A DNA stretch of 64,000 nt, from positions 7,750,001 to 7,814,000 of the forward strand of contig NZ_CP109090.1 in assembly GCF_035917575.1 (NCBI RefSeq). The letters are read 5' to 3'. The first letter of the stretch is position 1. The number at the start of each line of letters is the position of its first letter. A program made the position numbers and the translations under genes. Shown in pieces: positions 16,262 through 25,055 of the stretch. The notes under the pieces are model-generated. The model made no database searches. It had not been told where the DNA came from and worked only from the letters and a program-made list of their open reading frames with translations. The DNA comes from Streptomyces sp. NBC_01788 (GTDB lineage Bacteria; Actinomycetota; Actinomycetes; Streptomycetales; Streptomycetaceae).

Positions 16262-17560
16262 ATGGGTTACGACGGGTATTTGGCACAGTCTGAGGACATG
16301 ACGCAGAACACATCGTCGGCCGTGCCGTCACAGACGCCGTCCGGGCCGGGCGCCGAGCCCGCCGCCACCCGCGCCGGGCCGCCCTCGACGGGACGGCTGA
16401 TCGGCATCGACCTCGCCCGGGGACTCGCGGTCTTCGGCATGTACTCGGCGCACGTCGGACCCGACGTGACCGTGGGCGGCCCTGTGGGGTTCGTGCTGGA
16501 GACGGCACGGGGCCGCTCCTCCGCGCTCTTCGCGGTGCTGGCCGGCTTCTCGCTGATCATCCTGACCGGTCGGCCGCGCCCCCGGACCGGGCGGGCCGGC
16601 CGCCAGGCCATGGTCAGGGTCGTGATCCGCGCCGTCGTGCTCGTGGTGCTCGGCTACGCCCTGACCGCGCTGGGCACCGGAGTCGACGTGATCCTCAGCT
16701 TCTACGGACTGCTCTTCCTGGCCGTCCTGCCGCTGTACCGGCTGCGGGCCGGGGTCCTCGCGCTCATCGCCGCGGCGGGTGCGCTGGTCCTGCCCCAGAT
16801 CCTCTTCGTGGTGCGGAAGTCGATCGAGGACGGGCAGTGGGCGGACGCGGTCGTCGCCCGGGACCCGCTGGCCCGGATCACCGGCACGGACGGCGTCATC
16901 GGACTGCTGTTCACCGGCGGGTATCCGGTACTCGCCTGGATCCCGTTCCTGGTCGCGGGCATGGCGGTGGCCCGGCTCGACCTCGGCAGGCCCGGTGTCA
17001 GGTCCCGGCTGGCCGCCGCTGGGGGCGCTCTAGCCCTGCTCGGCTACGGCGGCTCCTGGCTGGCCCTGCGCCTGGTCCCGCGCGCCCTGACGGCCGTCTC
17101 GGCCGCCACGGACGGCAGCTCGGCGAACTCGGCGTGGTGGTCCGACCGGGTCGGCGACACCGGGGACCACGTCCCGCCCGCCTGGCTGCTGGTGGCCGCA
17201 CCGCACAGCGAGACGACGTTCTCCATCCTCGGCAACACGGGCGTGGCCCTGGTGGTGATGGCCGTGTGCCTGACCGTCGCCGACCGGCTGCCACGGCTCA
17301 CGCGCGCGGCCGGACCCGTCGCCGCGGTCGGCATGATCGCGCTGACCGTGTACGTCCTGCACATCGTCGCTCTGTGGTTCCTCTCGGACGTCTGCCACGT
17401 GGCCGCGATCGACGACGACGGCATGTCCGGCCTTCCCGTGCTCCTCGCCTTCATCGCCGCCGCCGTGCTGCTGGCCGCCGTATGGACCCGGCTGTTCCGG
17501 CGCGGCCCCCTGGAGTCCCTGCTTCACATGGCCACCAGCCCGGCGCGGCACGTGCCGTAG
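16262..17560 (+). CDS. Polytopic membrane protein, acyltransferase/DUF1624-DUF418-like
   Basis: About 432 residues with roughly ten hydrophobic helices. The segment GRLIGIDLARGLAVFGMYSAH is the hallmark start of DUF1624/DUF418 and heparan-acetyltransferase-like membrane proteins. These are thought to transfer acyl groups from the cytoplasmic side to sugars or envelope polymers. The C-terminus contains PVAAVGMIALTVYVLHIVAL, the usual last-helix motif. I chose ATG 16262, preceded by AAAGGTGG. ATG 16298 (MTQNTSSAVPSQ) is a good alternative. It is divergent from the two-component operon. Confidence 0.75.
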   Translation: MGYDGYLAQSEDMTQNTSSAVPSQTPSGPGAEPAATRAGPPSTGRLIGIDLARGLAVFGMYSAHVGPDVTVGGPVGFVLETARGRSSALFAVLAGFSLIILTGRPRPRTGRAGRQAMVRVVIRAVVLVVLGYALTALGTGVDVILSFYGLLFLAVLPLYRLRAGVLALIAAAGALVLPQILFVVRKSIEDGQWADAVVARDPLARITGTDGVIGLLFTGGYPVLAWIPFLVAGMAVARLDLGRPGVRSRLAAAGGALALLGYGGSWLALRLVPRALTAVSAATDGSSANSAWWSDRVGDTGDHVPPAWLLVAAPHSETTFSILGNTGVALVVMAVCLTVADRLPRLTRAAGPVAAVGMIALTVYVLHIVALWFLSDVCHVAAIDDDGMSGLPVLLAFIAAAVLLAAVWTRLFRRGPLESLLHMATSPARHVP

Positions 17561-17613
17561 CGCCGGGCACCGCCGGACTGCCGCAATCGCGCCGCCTCGT
17601 CCCTGCCGCATCG

Positions 17614-17675
17614 CTAGTGCCGCGGCAGGCAACGTTTGCCCGCGACGGGGCGAACGTTGCCTGTCGGGGCACTAG
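17614..17675. repeat. Large imperfect palindrome (terminator or operator)
   Basis: CTAGTGCCGCGGCAGGC (17614-17630) continues to AACGTT at 17636, and its inverted copy lies at 17653-17675. Pairing holds for 19 of 23 positions, and GCCC/GGGC inside the loop can extend it. It lies 54 bases after the acyltransferase-like stop and 53 before the GH35 start. Both roles fit: terminator for the first gene, or operator for the second. The two AACGTT cores are compatible with LacI-family sites. Confidence 0.65.
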
Positions 17676-17727
17676 CATCCCCGGAGCCGGAGTTCCGTTC
17701 TCCGTACTCCACCTCGAAGGAGCGGCC

Positions 17728-19557
17728 GTGAAGAAGCCGGACGCGCGCCACCGCGTCATGAGAGAGGAACAGCCGGCGCCCGCCCTGTCCCACCCGGACG
17801 GAGAACTCCTGCGGTACGGCCGTCCGCACCGCGTGCTCGCCGGGTCGCTGCACTACTTCCGGGTGCACCCCGAGCAGTGGGCGGACCGGCTGGCACGACT
17901 GGCCGCCCTGGGTCTGAACACGGTCGACACCTATGTGCCGTGGAACTTCCACGAGCGGCACCGGGGCCGGGCGGGCTTCGACGGGTGGCGCGACGTCGAA
18001 CGGTTCCTGCGCCTCGCGCAGGAGGCCGGCCTGGACGCGATCGTGCGGCCCGGCCCGTACATCTGCGCGGAATGGGACAACGGCGGGCTGCCCGCCTGGC
18101 TGACGGGCACGCCGGGGATGCGTCCGCGGTCCTCCCACGGCCCCTTCCTGGACGCCGTGGCGGGCTGGTTCGACCGGTTGATCCCGCGTCTCGCCGCCCT
18201 TCAGGCCGCGCAAGGCGGGCCCGTCGTCGCGGTGCAGGTCGAGAACGAGTACGGCAGCTACGGCGACGACCACGTGTATCTGCGTCGGCTCCGCGACGCC
18301 CTGGTGGAGCGCGGCATCACCGAACTGCTCTTCACGGCCGACGGCCCGACCGAGCTGATGCTCGACGGCGGCACCCTGCCCGAGGAGCTCGCGGCCGCGA
18401 CGTTCGGCTCCCAGGCGGCCGAGGCCGCCGCCCTGCTGCGCAAGCGCCGCCGCGGCGAGCCGTTTTTCTGCGCGGAGTTCTGGAACGGCTGGTTCGACCA
18501 CTGGGGGGAGCCGCACCACGTCCGCTCGCCGCGGAGCGCGGCGGGGACGCTGGGCGACATCCTCGACGCCGGTGGCTCGGTCAGCCTCTACATGGCGCAC
18601 GGCGGCACCAACTTCGGGCTCTGGGCGGGCTCCAACCACGACGGCGAGTCCGTCCAGCCGACCGTGACCAGCTACGACTCGGACGCGCCGATCGCCGAAC
18701 ACGGCGGGCTCACCCCGAAGTTCCACGCCCTGCGCGACCAGCTCAACGCCCTGACCGGCCGCCCGGAGCAGCCGGCGCCCGCCGACCCCGTGCTGCTGGC
18801 ACCCCGCGTCGTCCCGGTCGTCCGGGGCGCCGGACTGCTGGGCGGGCTGGAAGCCGTGTCCCGGCAGGCGGACTCACCTCACCCGCTGACCTTCGAGGAG
18901 CTGGGACAGTCCTCGGGCCTGGTGCTCCACCGCGCGCAGCCGAAACTCCCCGAAGGCGCCATCGACCTGACCGTCAGCGGACTGCACGACCGCGCCCAGG
19001 TCTTCGTCGACGGCGTCCCGGCCGGGATCCTCGACCGGGAGACCGGCACGCTCACCCTCCAGGGCACGGGCCGGCGGGTGCGGCTGGAACTCCTCGTCGA
19101 GAACCAGGGGCGGATCAACTACGGACCGCTCCTCGGGCAGGGCAAGGGCATCCTCGGCCATGTCCGAGTGGGACGCCGGATGGTCCACGGCTGGACGACG
19201 CACCCGCTGCCGCTGGACGAGTGGTCGGGAGAGGAGGTCGCCCGCGCTGCGGCCGCCGGCGACCCGCGGGGCACGGCCGGGTTCGCCACGGCACGGTTCG
19301 CGGTGGACGAACGGGCGGACACCTTCCTGGCCCTCCCCGGCTTCGCCAAGGGGTTCGTCTGGATCAACGGCTTCCTGCTCGGCCGGTATTGGGAGATCGG
19401 CCCCCAGGTGACGCTCTACCTCCCGGCGCCGCTCCTGGTACCGGGCGAGAACACCGTCACCCTGCTGGAACTGGAACGCCTTGGGGAGCACATCGAACTG
19501 CGCGACGCGCCGGAGCTGGGGGAGCCCGAGGAGTACATCGAGACCTTCACCTCGTAG
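17728..19557 (+). CDS. Beta-galactosidase, glycoside hydrolase family 35
   Basis: A 609-residue enzyme. The GH35 barrel includes GSLHYFRVHPEQW, NTVDTYVPWNFHE and RPGPYICAEWDNGGLPAWL. The acid/base Glu174 is in AVQVENEYGSYGD and the nucleophile Glu250 in FFCAEFWNGWFDHWGE. Beta-sandwich domains make up the rest, ending near LEIGPQVTLYLPAPLL-type galactose-binding folds. There is no signal peptide, so it acts inside the cell on imported galactosides. GTG 17728 follows AAGGAG; ATG 17758 is a less likely start. It is a stand-alone gene preceded by a large palindrome that may bind a regulator. No transporter lies beside it. Confidence 0.92.
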   Translation: MKKPDARHRVMREEQPAPALSHPDGELLRYGRPHRVLAGSLHYFRVHPEQWADRLARLAALGLNTVDTYVPWNFHERHRGRAGFDGWRDVERFLRLAQEAGLDAIVRPGPYICAEWDNGGLPAWLTGTPGMRPRSSHGPFLDAVAGWFDRLIPRLAALQAAQGGPVVAVQVENEYGSYGDDHVYLRRLRDALVERGITELLFTADGPTELMLDGGTLPEELAAATFGSQAAEAAALLRKRRRGEPFFCAEFWNGWFDHWGEPHHVRSPRSAAGTLGDILDAGGSVSLYMAHGGTNFGLWAGSNHDGESVQPTVTSYDSDAPIAEHGGLTPKFHALRDQLNALTGRPEQPAPADPVLLAPRVVPVVRGAGLLGGLEAVSRQADSPHPLTFEELGQSSGLVLHRAQPKLPEGAIDLTVSGLHDRAQVFVDGVPAGILDRETGTLTLQGTGRRVRLELLVENQGRINYGPLLGQGKGILGHVRVGRRMVHGWTTHPLPLDEWSGEEVARAAAAGDPRGTAGFATARFAVDERADTFLALPGFAKGFVWINGFLLGRYWEIGPQVTLYLPAPLLVPGENTVTLLELERLGEHIELRDAPELGEPEEYIETFTS

Positions 19558-19664
19558 CGGCACCCCCGGCGCCCCGGCCACGAAGGCGCGCGGCCCGGGC
19601 GGCACCGGCACAACGCCGTCCCACGGTTCCGTCCGGGCCTGCTCCCAGGGCGCCCGACGGCGGA

Positions 19665-20459
19665 TCAGAAGACGACCCGGGCCCGGCGGACGGCCGCGAG
19701 CGCCGTATCCGCTCCCCGGACGAGTTCCAGCGGCACGTCCGGATCGCGTCCGGCCAGGGCGCGCAGACAGGCGACGGCGTCCGCCCGGACGACCGACGCC
19801 GGCTCGCCCGAGCCGAGCAGCCACGCGCCCCCGGCGGGCCCGGTCAGCTCCAGCGCGACGGGTGCCCCGGACCAGGCCAGGGCAAGATCGCGGATCACCT
19901 GCTCGACGATGAGCCGGTCGTGCTCGCCCACCACGAGGGACTGTCCCGTGGCCCGGGCCAGGTCGATGCGGTGCATCCACAGGTCGCGGTTGTAGATGGT
20001 GTCGAGCAGGTGGCCGACGGACATCCGGGGCGCCGCGGCCACACCGGTGTCGATCCTGGCGCGCCGCATCAGACCCGGGCGGCGCCGTCGCGCCCGTGCG
20101 GCACGGGGCCACAGCAGCGCGAATCGCGCGGCCAACTCCGGTCCGGACGCGCTCGTGTGGTCGGCGATCTGCGCCGCCATGTGGGCGTCGACCGGGCCCA
20201 TGCCAGGGTGGCGCCGCCTGCCCGTGATCTCCCTGCGCGCCATGGTGGCCAGGGAGATGTTGTCCTCGCACTGGGCGACGAGGTGGGAGACCAGGGTGCG
20301 CACGTCCCACTCCACGCAGTCGGTGGGACGGTGCCAGTCGTCGTCACCCAGCTTTTCCAGTACGGCCATGGCGGCCCGGCCTTCCGCTTCGGCGACCGCG
20401 GCCGACTGGTCACGGTCGGTCTGCGGCAGGCGTGCGGCCTCCCCGTAGGTCTGCGTCAT
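19665..20459 (-). CDS. Maleylpyruvate isomerase/DinB-like mycothiol-dependent protein
   Basis: A 264-residue helical protein of the actinobacterial maleylpyruvate isomerase N-terminal (DinB-like) family. Metal-ligand-type histidines are visible in TDCVEWDVRTLVSHLVAQ and YNRDLWMHRIDLARATG. Such enzymes use mycothiol for isomerisation or thiol-transfer reactions, but this gene's substrate is unknown. A strong AAGGAGGG sits 10 bases before the ATG at 20459, inside the 3' end of the TetR gene. The two genes thus overlap by 50 bases and are clearly one transcript. It is probably the function controlled by that TetR. Confidence 0.8.
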   Translation of the reverse strand: MTQTYGEAARLPQTDRDQSAAVAEAEGRAAMAVLEKLGDDDWHRPTDCVEWDVRTLVSHLVAQCEDNISLATMARREITGRRRHPGMGPVDAHMAAQIADHTSASGPELAARFALLWPRAARARRRRPGLMRRARIDTGVAAAPRMSVGHLLDTIYNRDLWMHRIDLARATGQSLVVGEHDRLIVEQVIRDLALAWSGAPVALELTGPAGGAWLLGSGEPASVVRADAVACLRALAGRDPDVPLELVRGADTALAAVRRARVVF

Positions 20460-21087
20460 CGCTCTCGCCCTCCTTGGGGGCGTAGAAGTGGAAGAACATG
20501 TCCATCGCCGTCCGGGTGAGCCGGGTGAAGCGCCCCTCCTCGACCCGCGCGGACGGCTCGTTGGCGAGCTGCTGGCTGATCACGCCCGCCATCAGCGCCG
20601 TGCACAGGGCCACCCCCTCCTCGTCGGCGGCGGCGGGCGACAGCTGCCCGGCGCGTACGGCGGCCCGGAGGGCGTCCCGCAGGAGTTCCAGTTGCCGCAC
20701 CGCGGGTTCGAAGGCCCGCGGGGTCGGTTCGAATCCCGGTACGGGCCGCCAGTACAGCAGTTGTGCCAGCACCGGATGGGCCATCGCCCAGGCGACGGTG
20801 GCCTGCTGGCCCGCCAGGAGGGCACCGCGCGGATCGCGGGACAGCATGTCCCGGTACGGCTCCAGGACACCGACCGTCTCCCGCATCCCCCGCTCGAACA
20901 GGGCGTCGTAGACGGCCGTCCTGGACGGGAAGTACTGGTAGAGCGAGGGCGGCCGCATCCCCATCCGCCGGGCCACCTCGGACATGCTCAGTGCGGCGAC
21001 GCCTTCTTCCGCCATCACCGCGAGCGCGGTGTCGAGGATCTCCCGCACGGTTTCGTTGCGCCGACGCAGTCTCCGGTCCTCCCTCAT
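20410..21087 (-). CDS. TetR family transcriptional regulator
   Basis: A 225-residue repressor. The N-terminal HTH (about 13-60) reads ETVREILDTALAVMAEEGV and MSEVARRMGMRPPSLYQYFPSRTAVYDALF. A C-terminal ligand domain follows (WHG-type TetR_C). It overlaps the downstream isomerase-like gene, so the two form an autoregulated pair. A CCTAATAGG palindrome and a TTGACT hexamer lie just upstream of its ATG, which fits self-repression. Confidence 0.9.
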   Translation of the reverse strand: MREDRRLRRRNETVREILDTALAVMAEEGVAALSMSEVARRMGMRPPSLYQYFPSRTAVYDALFERGMRETVGVLEPYRDMLSRDPRGALLAGQQATVAWAMAHPVLAQLLYWRPVPGFEPTPRAFEPAVRQLELLRDALRAAVRAGQLSPAAADEEGVALCTALMAGVISQQLANEPSARVEEGRFTRLTRTAMDMFFHFYAPKEGESDDADLRGGRTPAADRP

Positions 21088-21100
21088 GCCCTTAAGAAAC

Positions 21101-21123
21101 CCTAATAGGTGTAGAGAAGTCAA
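21101..21123 (-). promoter_or_regulatory. TetR promoter and candidate operator
   Basis: CCTAATAGG (21101-21109) is a palindrome 14 bases upstream of the TetR ATG. On the minus strand TTGACT lies at 21123-21118, a good -35 hexamer. The palindrome falls downstream of it, near the transcription start. Confidence 0.5.
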
Positions 21124-21268
21124 TACCCCGTCAGTTCTGCGATTGCGCGATCGCCCAGGACGCGCGGGAAAAGCAGAGACCTCGGCGCGCGTCGGCGGAC
21201 AGAATCCGGTGCGTGACGATCTCGGCCGAGCGGACGGCGGCCTCGCCTCCGGCAGGCCCGGCGGCTGG

Positions 21269-22642
21269 TCATCCGCCTCGAGCGCCCGCACGGAGCGGCC
21301 GGCTCGGGCCGGCTGTAAGGCGCAGGCCAGACCGGAGGCCGTCGGGGATCGTGTCCACCTCGCGGTCGAGCAGCAGCAGCCGGCCGGAGCGGGTGATGAG
21401 CCCGAGGTCCCCGGTGGTGAACCAGGGCCCGGACAACTTGGCGCGCATCCTCTCCGCTTCGCTGACGTATCCGGCGCACAGCGTCCGGGTGCGCGCCTGC
21501 ACCAGACCTGCCCTGCCCCGCCCCAGCGGCTGGAGGGTCGCCGGGTCCACCACACGCAGCCCGGTCCTGCCGGGCGCGCTCCGCCCCAGGTCACGGGTGG
21601 TGGGGTGGCGCTCGCCGATCGCGCGTACGGACCTGCGCGTCAGACAGCGGAAGGTGAGCGGCCCGGTCTCGGACTGTCCCCACACCTGCACCCACAGCGG
21701 CAGCCGGCGCCGGGTCGCGGTCAGGAACGTCCGTACCGTGGGCGGGTGGACGGCGTCGAAGGTGTTGATGTAGAGCCGGACGTCGTGGAACGGGGTGTCC
21801 GGCTCTCTCGCCAGCGGTTGCCAGCGTACGAAGGCCGAGGGCGCGGCCTCCAGCACGGTCGGCGGATGGGCGCGCAGGACGGGTTCGGCGAGCCGGAGGT
21901 CGTAGCCGTCCAGGATCACCGCAGCGCGCGGGGCGAGCCACAGCACGCTGATCGTCCAGGCGAGGCCCCGCCCGTGCGCGTACGACGCCGCCTGGGCGAC
22001 GGTGTCGTCACGCCGGGTGGACACCAGGGGCAGGCGGCGTGCCTCGGCGGCGGCGATCCGGTGGATCAGCGTCCGGGCGGAGTGCCGGACCAGCTTGGGG
22101 ATCCCGGTGGTTCCCGAGGTGTGCATGATGGCCAGGGTCAGGTCGTCCGGGCGGGGGCGGGGCGACGGTGTCCGGTGGCCGCGCACGTCCGCGAGCGTGA
22201 TCGCGCCCGGTGCCGGGGCGTCCAGGGTGAGGGTGCGGCGGGTGAAGGCGGTGAGGTCGGTCTCCGCGCCGCGCGCGGCCGCCAGCGTGACCGCGGTGGT
22301 GACCAGCGCGGTGGCGTCGAGGCGCCTGAGCAGCACCTGGAGCGTCTCCGCCGGGAGGCGGTCGGAGATCAGCGCGGGCACCGCGCCGATGCGGGCGGCG
22401 GCGCAGGCGAGCAGGACGTAGTCCCAGTGGTTGGGTTTGATCACGGCGACCCGGTCGCCCGGCGCCACGCCCAGCCCCTCCAGCCAGCCCGCGGCCTGGC
22501 TCACCAACCGGGCCAGGTCAGGGAGGTCGTACGTCGTCCGGCCGTCGTCCGCGATGTCCAGCGGCCGGCTCAGATGGACCGTCGTCCCGGTGCCGCGGTC
22601 GGCCAGGTCGTCGAAGAACCTTCCGGGGGCGGGGAGCTTCAT
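21269..22642 (-). CDS. Class I adenylate-forming enzyme lacking the C-terminal lid
   Basis: A 457-residue ANL-superfamily protein. The P-loop MHTSGTTGIPK (173-183), GQSETG (A5-like) and WFTTGDLGLI (A7-like) are present, and the hinge region LLLLDREVDTIP follows. About 25 residues later the frame ends. No reading frame downstream to 21120 encodes the usual 100-residue C-terminal domain with its catalytic lysine. Either the protein has lost the lid and activates acids poorly or differently, or it works with a partner. ATG 22642 is preceded by GGAGGT. It follows the UbiA gene in the same direction (112-base gap), suggesting joint action on an aromatic acid. Confidence 0.8.
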   Translation of the reverse strand: MKLPAPGRFFDDLADRGTGTTVHLSRPLDIADDGRTTYDLPDLARLVSQAAGWLEGLGVAPGDRVAVIKPNHWDYVLLACAAARIGAVPALISDRLPAETLQVLLRRLDATALVTTAVTLAAARGAETDLTAFTRRTLTLDAPAPGAITLADVRGHRTPSPRPRPDDLTLAIMHTSGTTGIPKLVRHSARTLIHRIAAAEARRLPLVSTRRDDTVAQAASYAHGRGLAWTISVLWLAPRAAVILDGYDLRLAEPVLRAHPPTVLEAAPSAFVRWQPLAREPDTPFHDVRLYINTFDAVHPPTVRTFLTATRRRLPLWVQVWGQSETGPLTFRCLTRRSVRAIGERHPTTRDLGRSAPGRTGLRVVDPATLQPLGRGRAGLVQARTRTLCAGYVSEAERMRAKLSGPWFTTGDLGLITRSGRLLLLDREVDTIPDGLRSGLRLTAGPSRPLRAGARGG

Positions 22643-22754
22643 CGGGTACCTCCGTGGAGTCACGTCACACGCACGGGAGTTGAAGGAAGGTGAGGCGCGG
22701 CGGGTCGGGCGGGGCGCGGGACGTCGGCTCCGGTACCCGCGCCGCCTTTCCGGC

Positions 22755-23753
22755 TCAGGCGGAGCCGGCGACCAGGAGGTTGACCGCCACCAGTGTGACG
22801 ACCAGGAGCCGGTGGGCCCGGATGCCGAGCAGCCGGCCGCGCAGAATGTCTCCGCGCACCATGCCGACCGTGAACTGCCGGGCGCGGGTCGCTTTCAGCG
22901 GGACGAAGGCGAGCGGGAACCACCACAGGGCGAGGTCCAGCAGCGGGGCGGTGACGATCACGGTGGTCTCGACCACCGAGAGCGCCCCGATGAACAGACG
23001 GTTGCCGCGGGGGGACAGCAGGCACGCGGCGGTCGGCCGGCCCGCCGCGCGGTCGGCTTCGGCATCGTGGGTGTTGGAGTACACGCCGAACAGGAGCGGA
23101 CCCAGCCCGAACAGGAACGCCTCCACGGCGGCGAGCCCGCCGGCCTTTCCGGTGAGCAGGCCGAACAGTGGCAGCACGAAGGCCCAGCCGACCACGGCGA
23201 GGAACACTTCCTGGAAGCCCCGGTGGCTGAGCCGCAGTCCCCAGGAGTACTGCGGGACGACGACGGCGGTGGCCACGAGCGCGAGCACGGCCCACAACGG
23301 GCGGTGCGGCGCCCAGAACAGCGCCGCCGCCCAGCACAGAGCCCCGGCGACGAGCGCGCACCCGGCGAAGCGGATCGCGGCCGTCTCGGTGAGCGTCCCG
23401 GCCGGCAGGGTCTTGCCTGCCAGTGCCCGCGCCGCCGCGTCCGGGCCGTGGTTGGCAGCGTCGCTTTCGTCCCGGTGGCCGGTGACGTCGTCGAACGCGA
23501 CGGCCGCCGCCACCAGGCACACCTCGCCCAGCAGGAACGCGGCCGACGTCAGCAGCGACGCCCCGTCGAGCCCTTGCCGGGCGGTGGGGAGCAGTGACAG
23601 GACGACGGCCACGCTGAGGTAGTAGTCGACCATGCCGAGCCTGGCCGGCCACAGGTAGGCGGACAGCCGGGCCCCCGGTCGCCGGCCGGGGTGGACGCCG
23701 GCCTCCCGGGGTGGCGGCTTTGCTGCGGTTCCGGTGTTGAGGTCACTGGTCAT
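22755..23753 (-). CDS. UbiA family prenyltransferase
   Basis: A 332-residue membrane protein with about eight hydrophobic helices and the two Asp-rich motifs of the UbiA superfamily. The first is DDVTGHRDESD (88-98) and the second is SNTHDAEADRAAGRP (Asp230, Asp234). These bind Mg and the prenyl diphosphate. Such enzymes attach isoprenoid chains to aromatic or quinone precursors, or cyclise terpenes. The substrate is unknown. ATG 23753 is preceded by GGGAG. The adenylating enzyme follows it, so the pair may be a small meroterpenoid or lipid modification unit. No isoprenoid synthase is in the window. Confidence 0.85.
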   Translation of the reverse strand: MTSDLNTGTAAKPPPREAGVHPGRRPGARLSAYLWPARLGMVDYYLSVAVVLSLLPTARQGLDGASLLTSAAFLLGEVCLVAAAVAFDDVTGHRDESDAANHGPDAAARALAGKTLPAGTLTETAAIRFAGCALVAGALCWAAALFWAPHRPLWAVLALVATAVVVPQYSWGLRLSHRGFQEVFLAVVGWAFVLPLFGLLTGKAGGLAAVEAFLFGLGPLLFGVYSNTHDAEADRAAGRPTAACLLSPRGNRLFIGALSVVETTVIVTAPLLDLALWWFPLAFVPLKATRARQFTVGMVRGDILRGRLLGIRAHRLLVVTLVAVNLLVAGSA

Positions 23754-24392
23754 GGACGCTCCCTGTGGTCGTGGCGTCGGGCGTCCGCGGAGCGCGGAGC
23801 AACGGTGCCGCCCGGACGAAACCGGCCCCGGCGAGCGTGGTCCGCTCCCCGGCCGCCCGGACCGACGGCAGCGTGCTGCCCGTCCGCGACCCCGAAGCGC
23901 CGCAGTCGCCTGCCCTGCCCGGGACCCCATGGGCCGTCAGGGCACTGTCAGCGCCGAACCGCCGGTCGGCGACAGCGGATCCGTGCATGAGATCTCCTCG
24001 GACGTCTCGGGCCCGCTGCCCGACGACACACACAGAAGATCACATTGCGCAATTGTCATCTCGCTCTCCGTGCCGGCTCCGTCCCTGGCCGCACTGCGGC
24101 ATCCCAGCCGTACGGCCAGGGTTTCCCGCCGGGACGGCCGGTTTTGCGGGCGCACAGGTTTCACTGTGCGGAGTGACCCTGATCGCCCGGTCGGAGGCGC
24201 GCGGCCTGTCGGCCTCCGGGGCCCGCGGCGGCCCGGTGCACGACGCAGGGTGGTGACGGCCGACGAGCCGCCGGACCCGCCCGGCCACCGGGCCCCGGCG
24301 GGTGGGAAAGGCGCGGAGGTGTGTAAGGAGGTGCGGTTCGTTCCCGCCGACGCTCCCGCGGTGGGCCGGCCCCGCGAGCCGGACGGACGCGG
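23754..24392. promoter_or_regulatory. Long upstream region of the UbiA gene with ATTGCGCAAT palindrome
   Basis: 639 bases between two leftward genes, with no frame I can support. The only distinct element is a perfect 10-bp palindrome ATTGCGCAAT (24044-24053) within a locally AT-richer patch (24030-24060). On the minus strand this patch could hold the UbiA promoter, about 290 bases upstream. Such a palindrome is a common regulator-binding core. Confidence 0.4.
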
Positions 24393-25055
24393 TCAGCGGC
24401 TCCGAGGTGTCACCAGTCCCGACTCGTAGGCGAGGACGACGAGTTGGGCACGGTCGCGGACATGGAGCTTGACCATGGCCCGGTTGACATGGGTCTTCGC
24501 GGTCATCGGGCTGATCACCATGCGGTCGGCGATCTGGTCGTTGGACAGCCCCTGCGCGACCAGGGCGACGGCCTCGCGCTCGCGGTTGGTCAACTCCCTG
24601 AGCCCCGGGCCGGCTTCCGCGCCGAGCGGCTGGGTGACGTACCGGCTGATCAGCTTGCGGGTGATCGACGGCGCGAGCAGGGCGTCGCCCCGCGCGGCCA
24701 CACGCACCGCGTGCAGGAAGTCCTCCGGCACGATGTCCTTGACGAGGAACCCGGCCGCGCCCGCGCGCAGCGCGTCCAGAACGTACTCGTCCAGGCCGTA
24801 GTTGGTCAGGATGACGACGTGCACCCCGGACAGCGCGGGGTCCGCGGCGATGTGCCGGGTCATCTCGATGCCGTCGAGGACCGGCATCCGGATGTCGACG
24901 AGCGCGATGTCGGGCAGGTGCTCCCGGACCAGTGCCAGGCCCTCCTGCCCGTCACCGGCCTCGGCCACCACCTCGATGTCGCCCTCCAGGTCGAGCAGCG
25001 CGCGGAATCCGCTGCGCAGGAGCGGCTGGTCGTCGACGAGCAGGACACGGATCAC
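24393..25055 (-). CDS. Response regulator, NarL/LuxR family
   Basis: A 220-residue regulator. Its receiver has DD at 8-9, phospho-Asp54 in ALVDIRMPVLDG, and Lys in FLVKDIVPED. The LuxR HTH is LTNREREAVALVAQGLSNDQIADRM with MTAKTHVNRAMVKLHV. It starts at GTG 25055, overlapping the kinase's stop (GTGA). It forms a pair with the kinase upstream and very probably controls the divergent MMPL exporter. Confidence 0.9.
   Translation of the reverse strand: MIRVLLVDDQPLLRSGFRALLDLEGDIEVVAEAGDGQEGLALVREHLPDIALVDIRMPVLDGIEMTRHIAADPALSGVHVVILTNYGLDEYVLDALRAGAAGFLVKDIVPEDFLHAVRVAARGDALLAPSITRKLISRYVTQPLGAEAGPGLRELTNREREAVALVAQGLSNDQIADRMVISPMTAKTHVNRAMVKLHVRDRAQLVVLAYESGLVTPRSR

Noticed and set aside
21269..23753. 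A complete biosynthetic gene cluster around the adenylase and UbiA genes
   Set aside because: No isoprenoid synthase, polyketide synthase or tailoring genes are adjacent. Only a two-gene unit can be supported.
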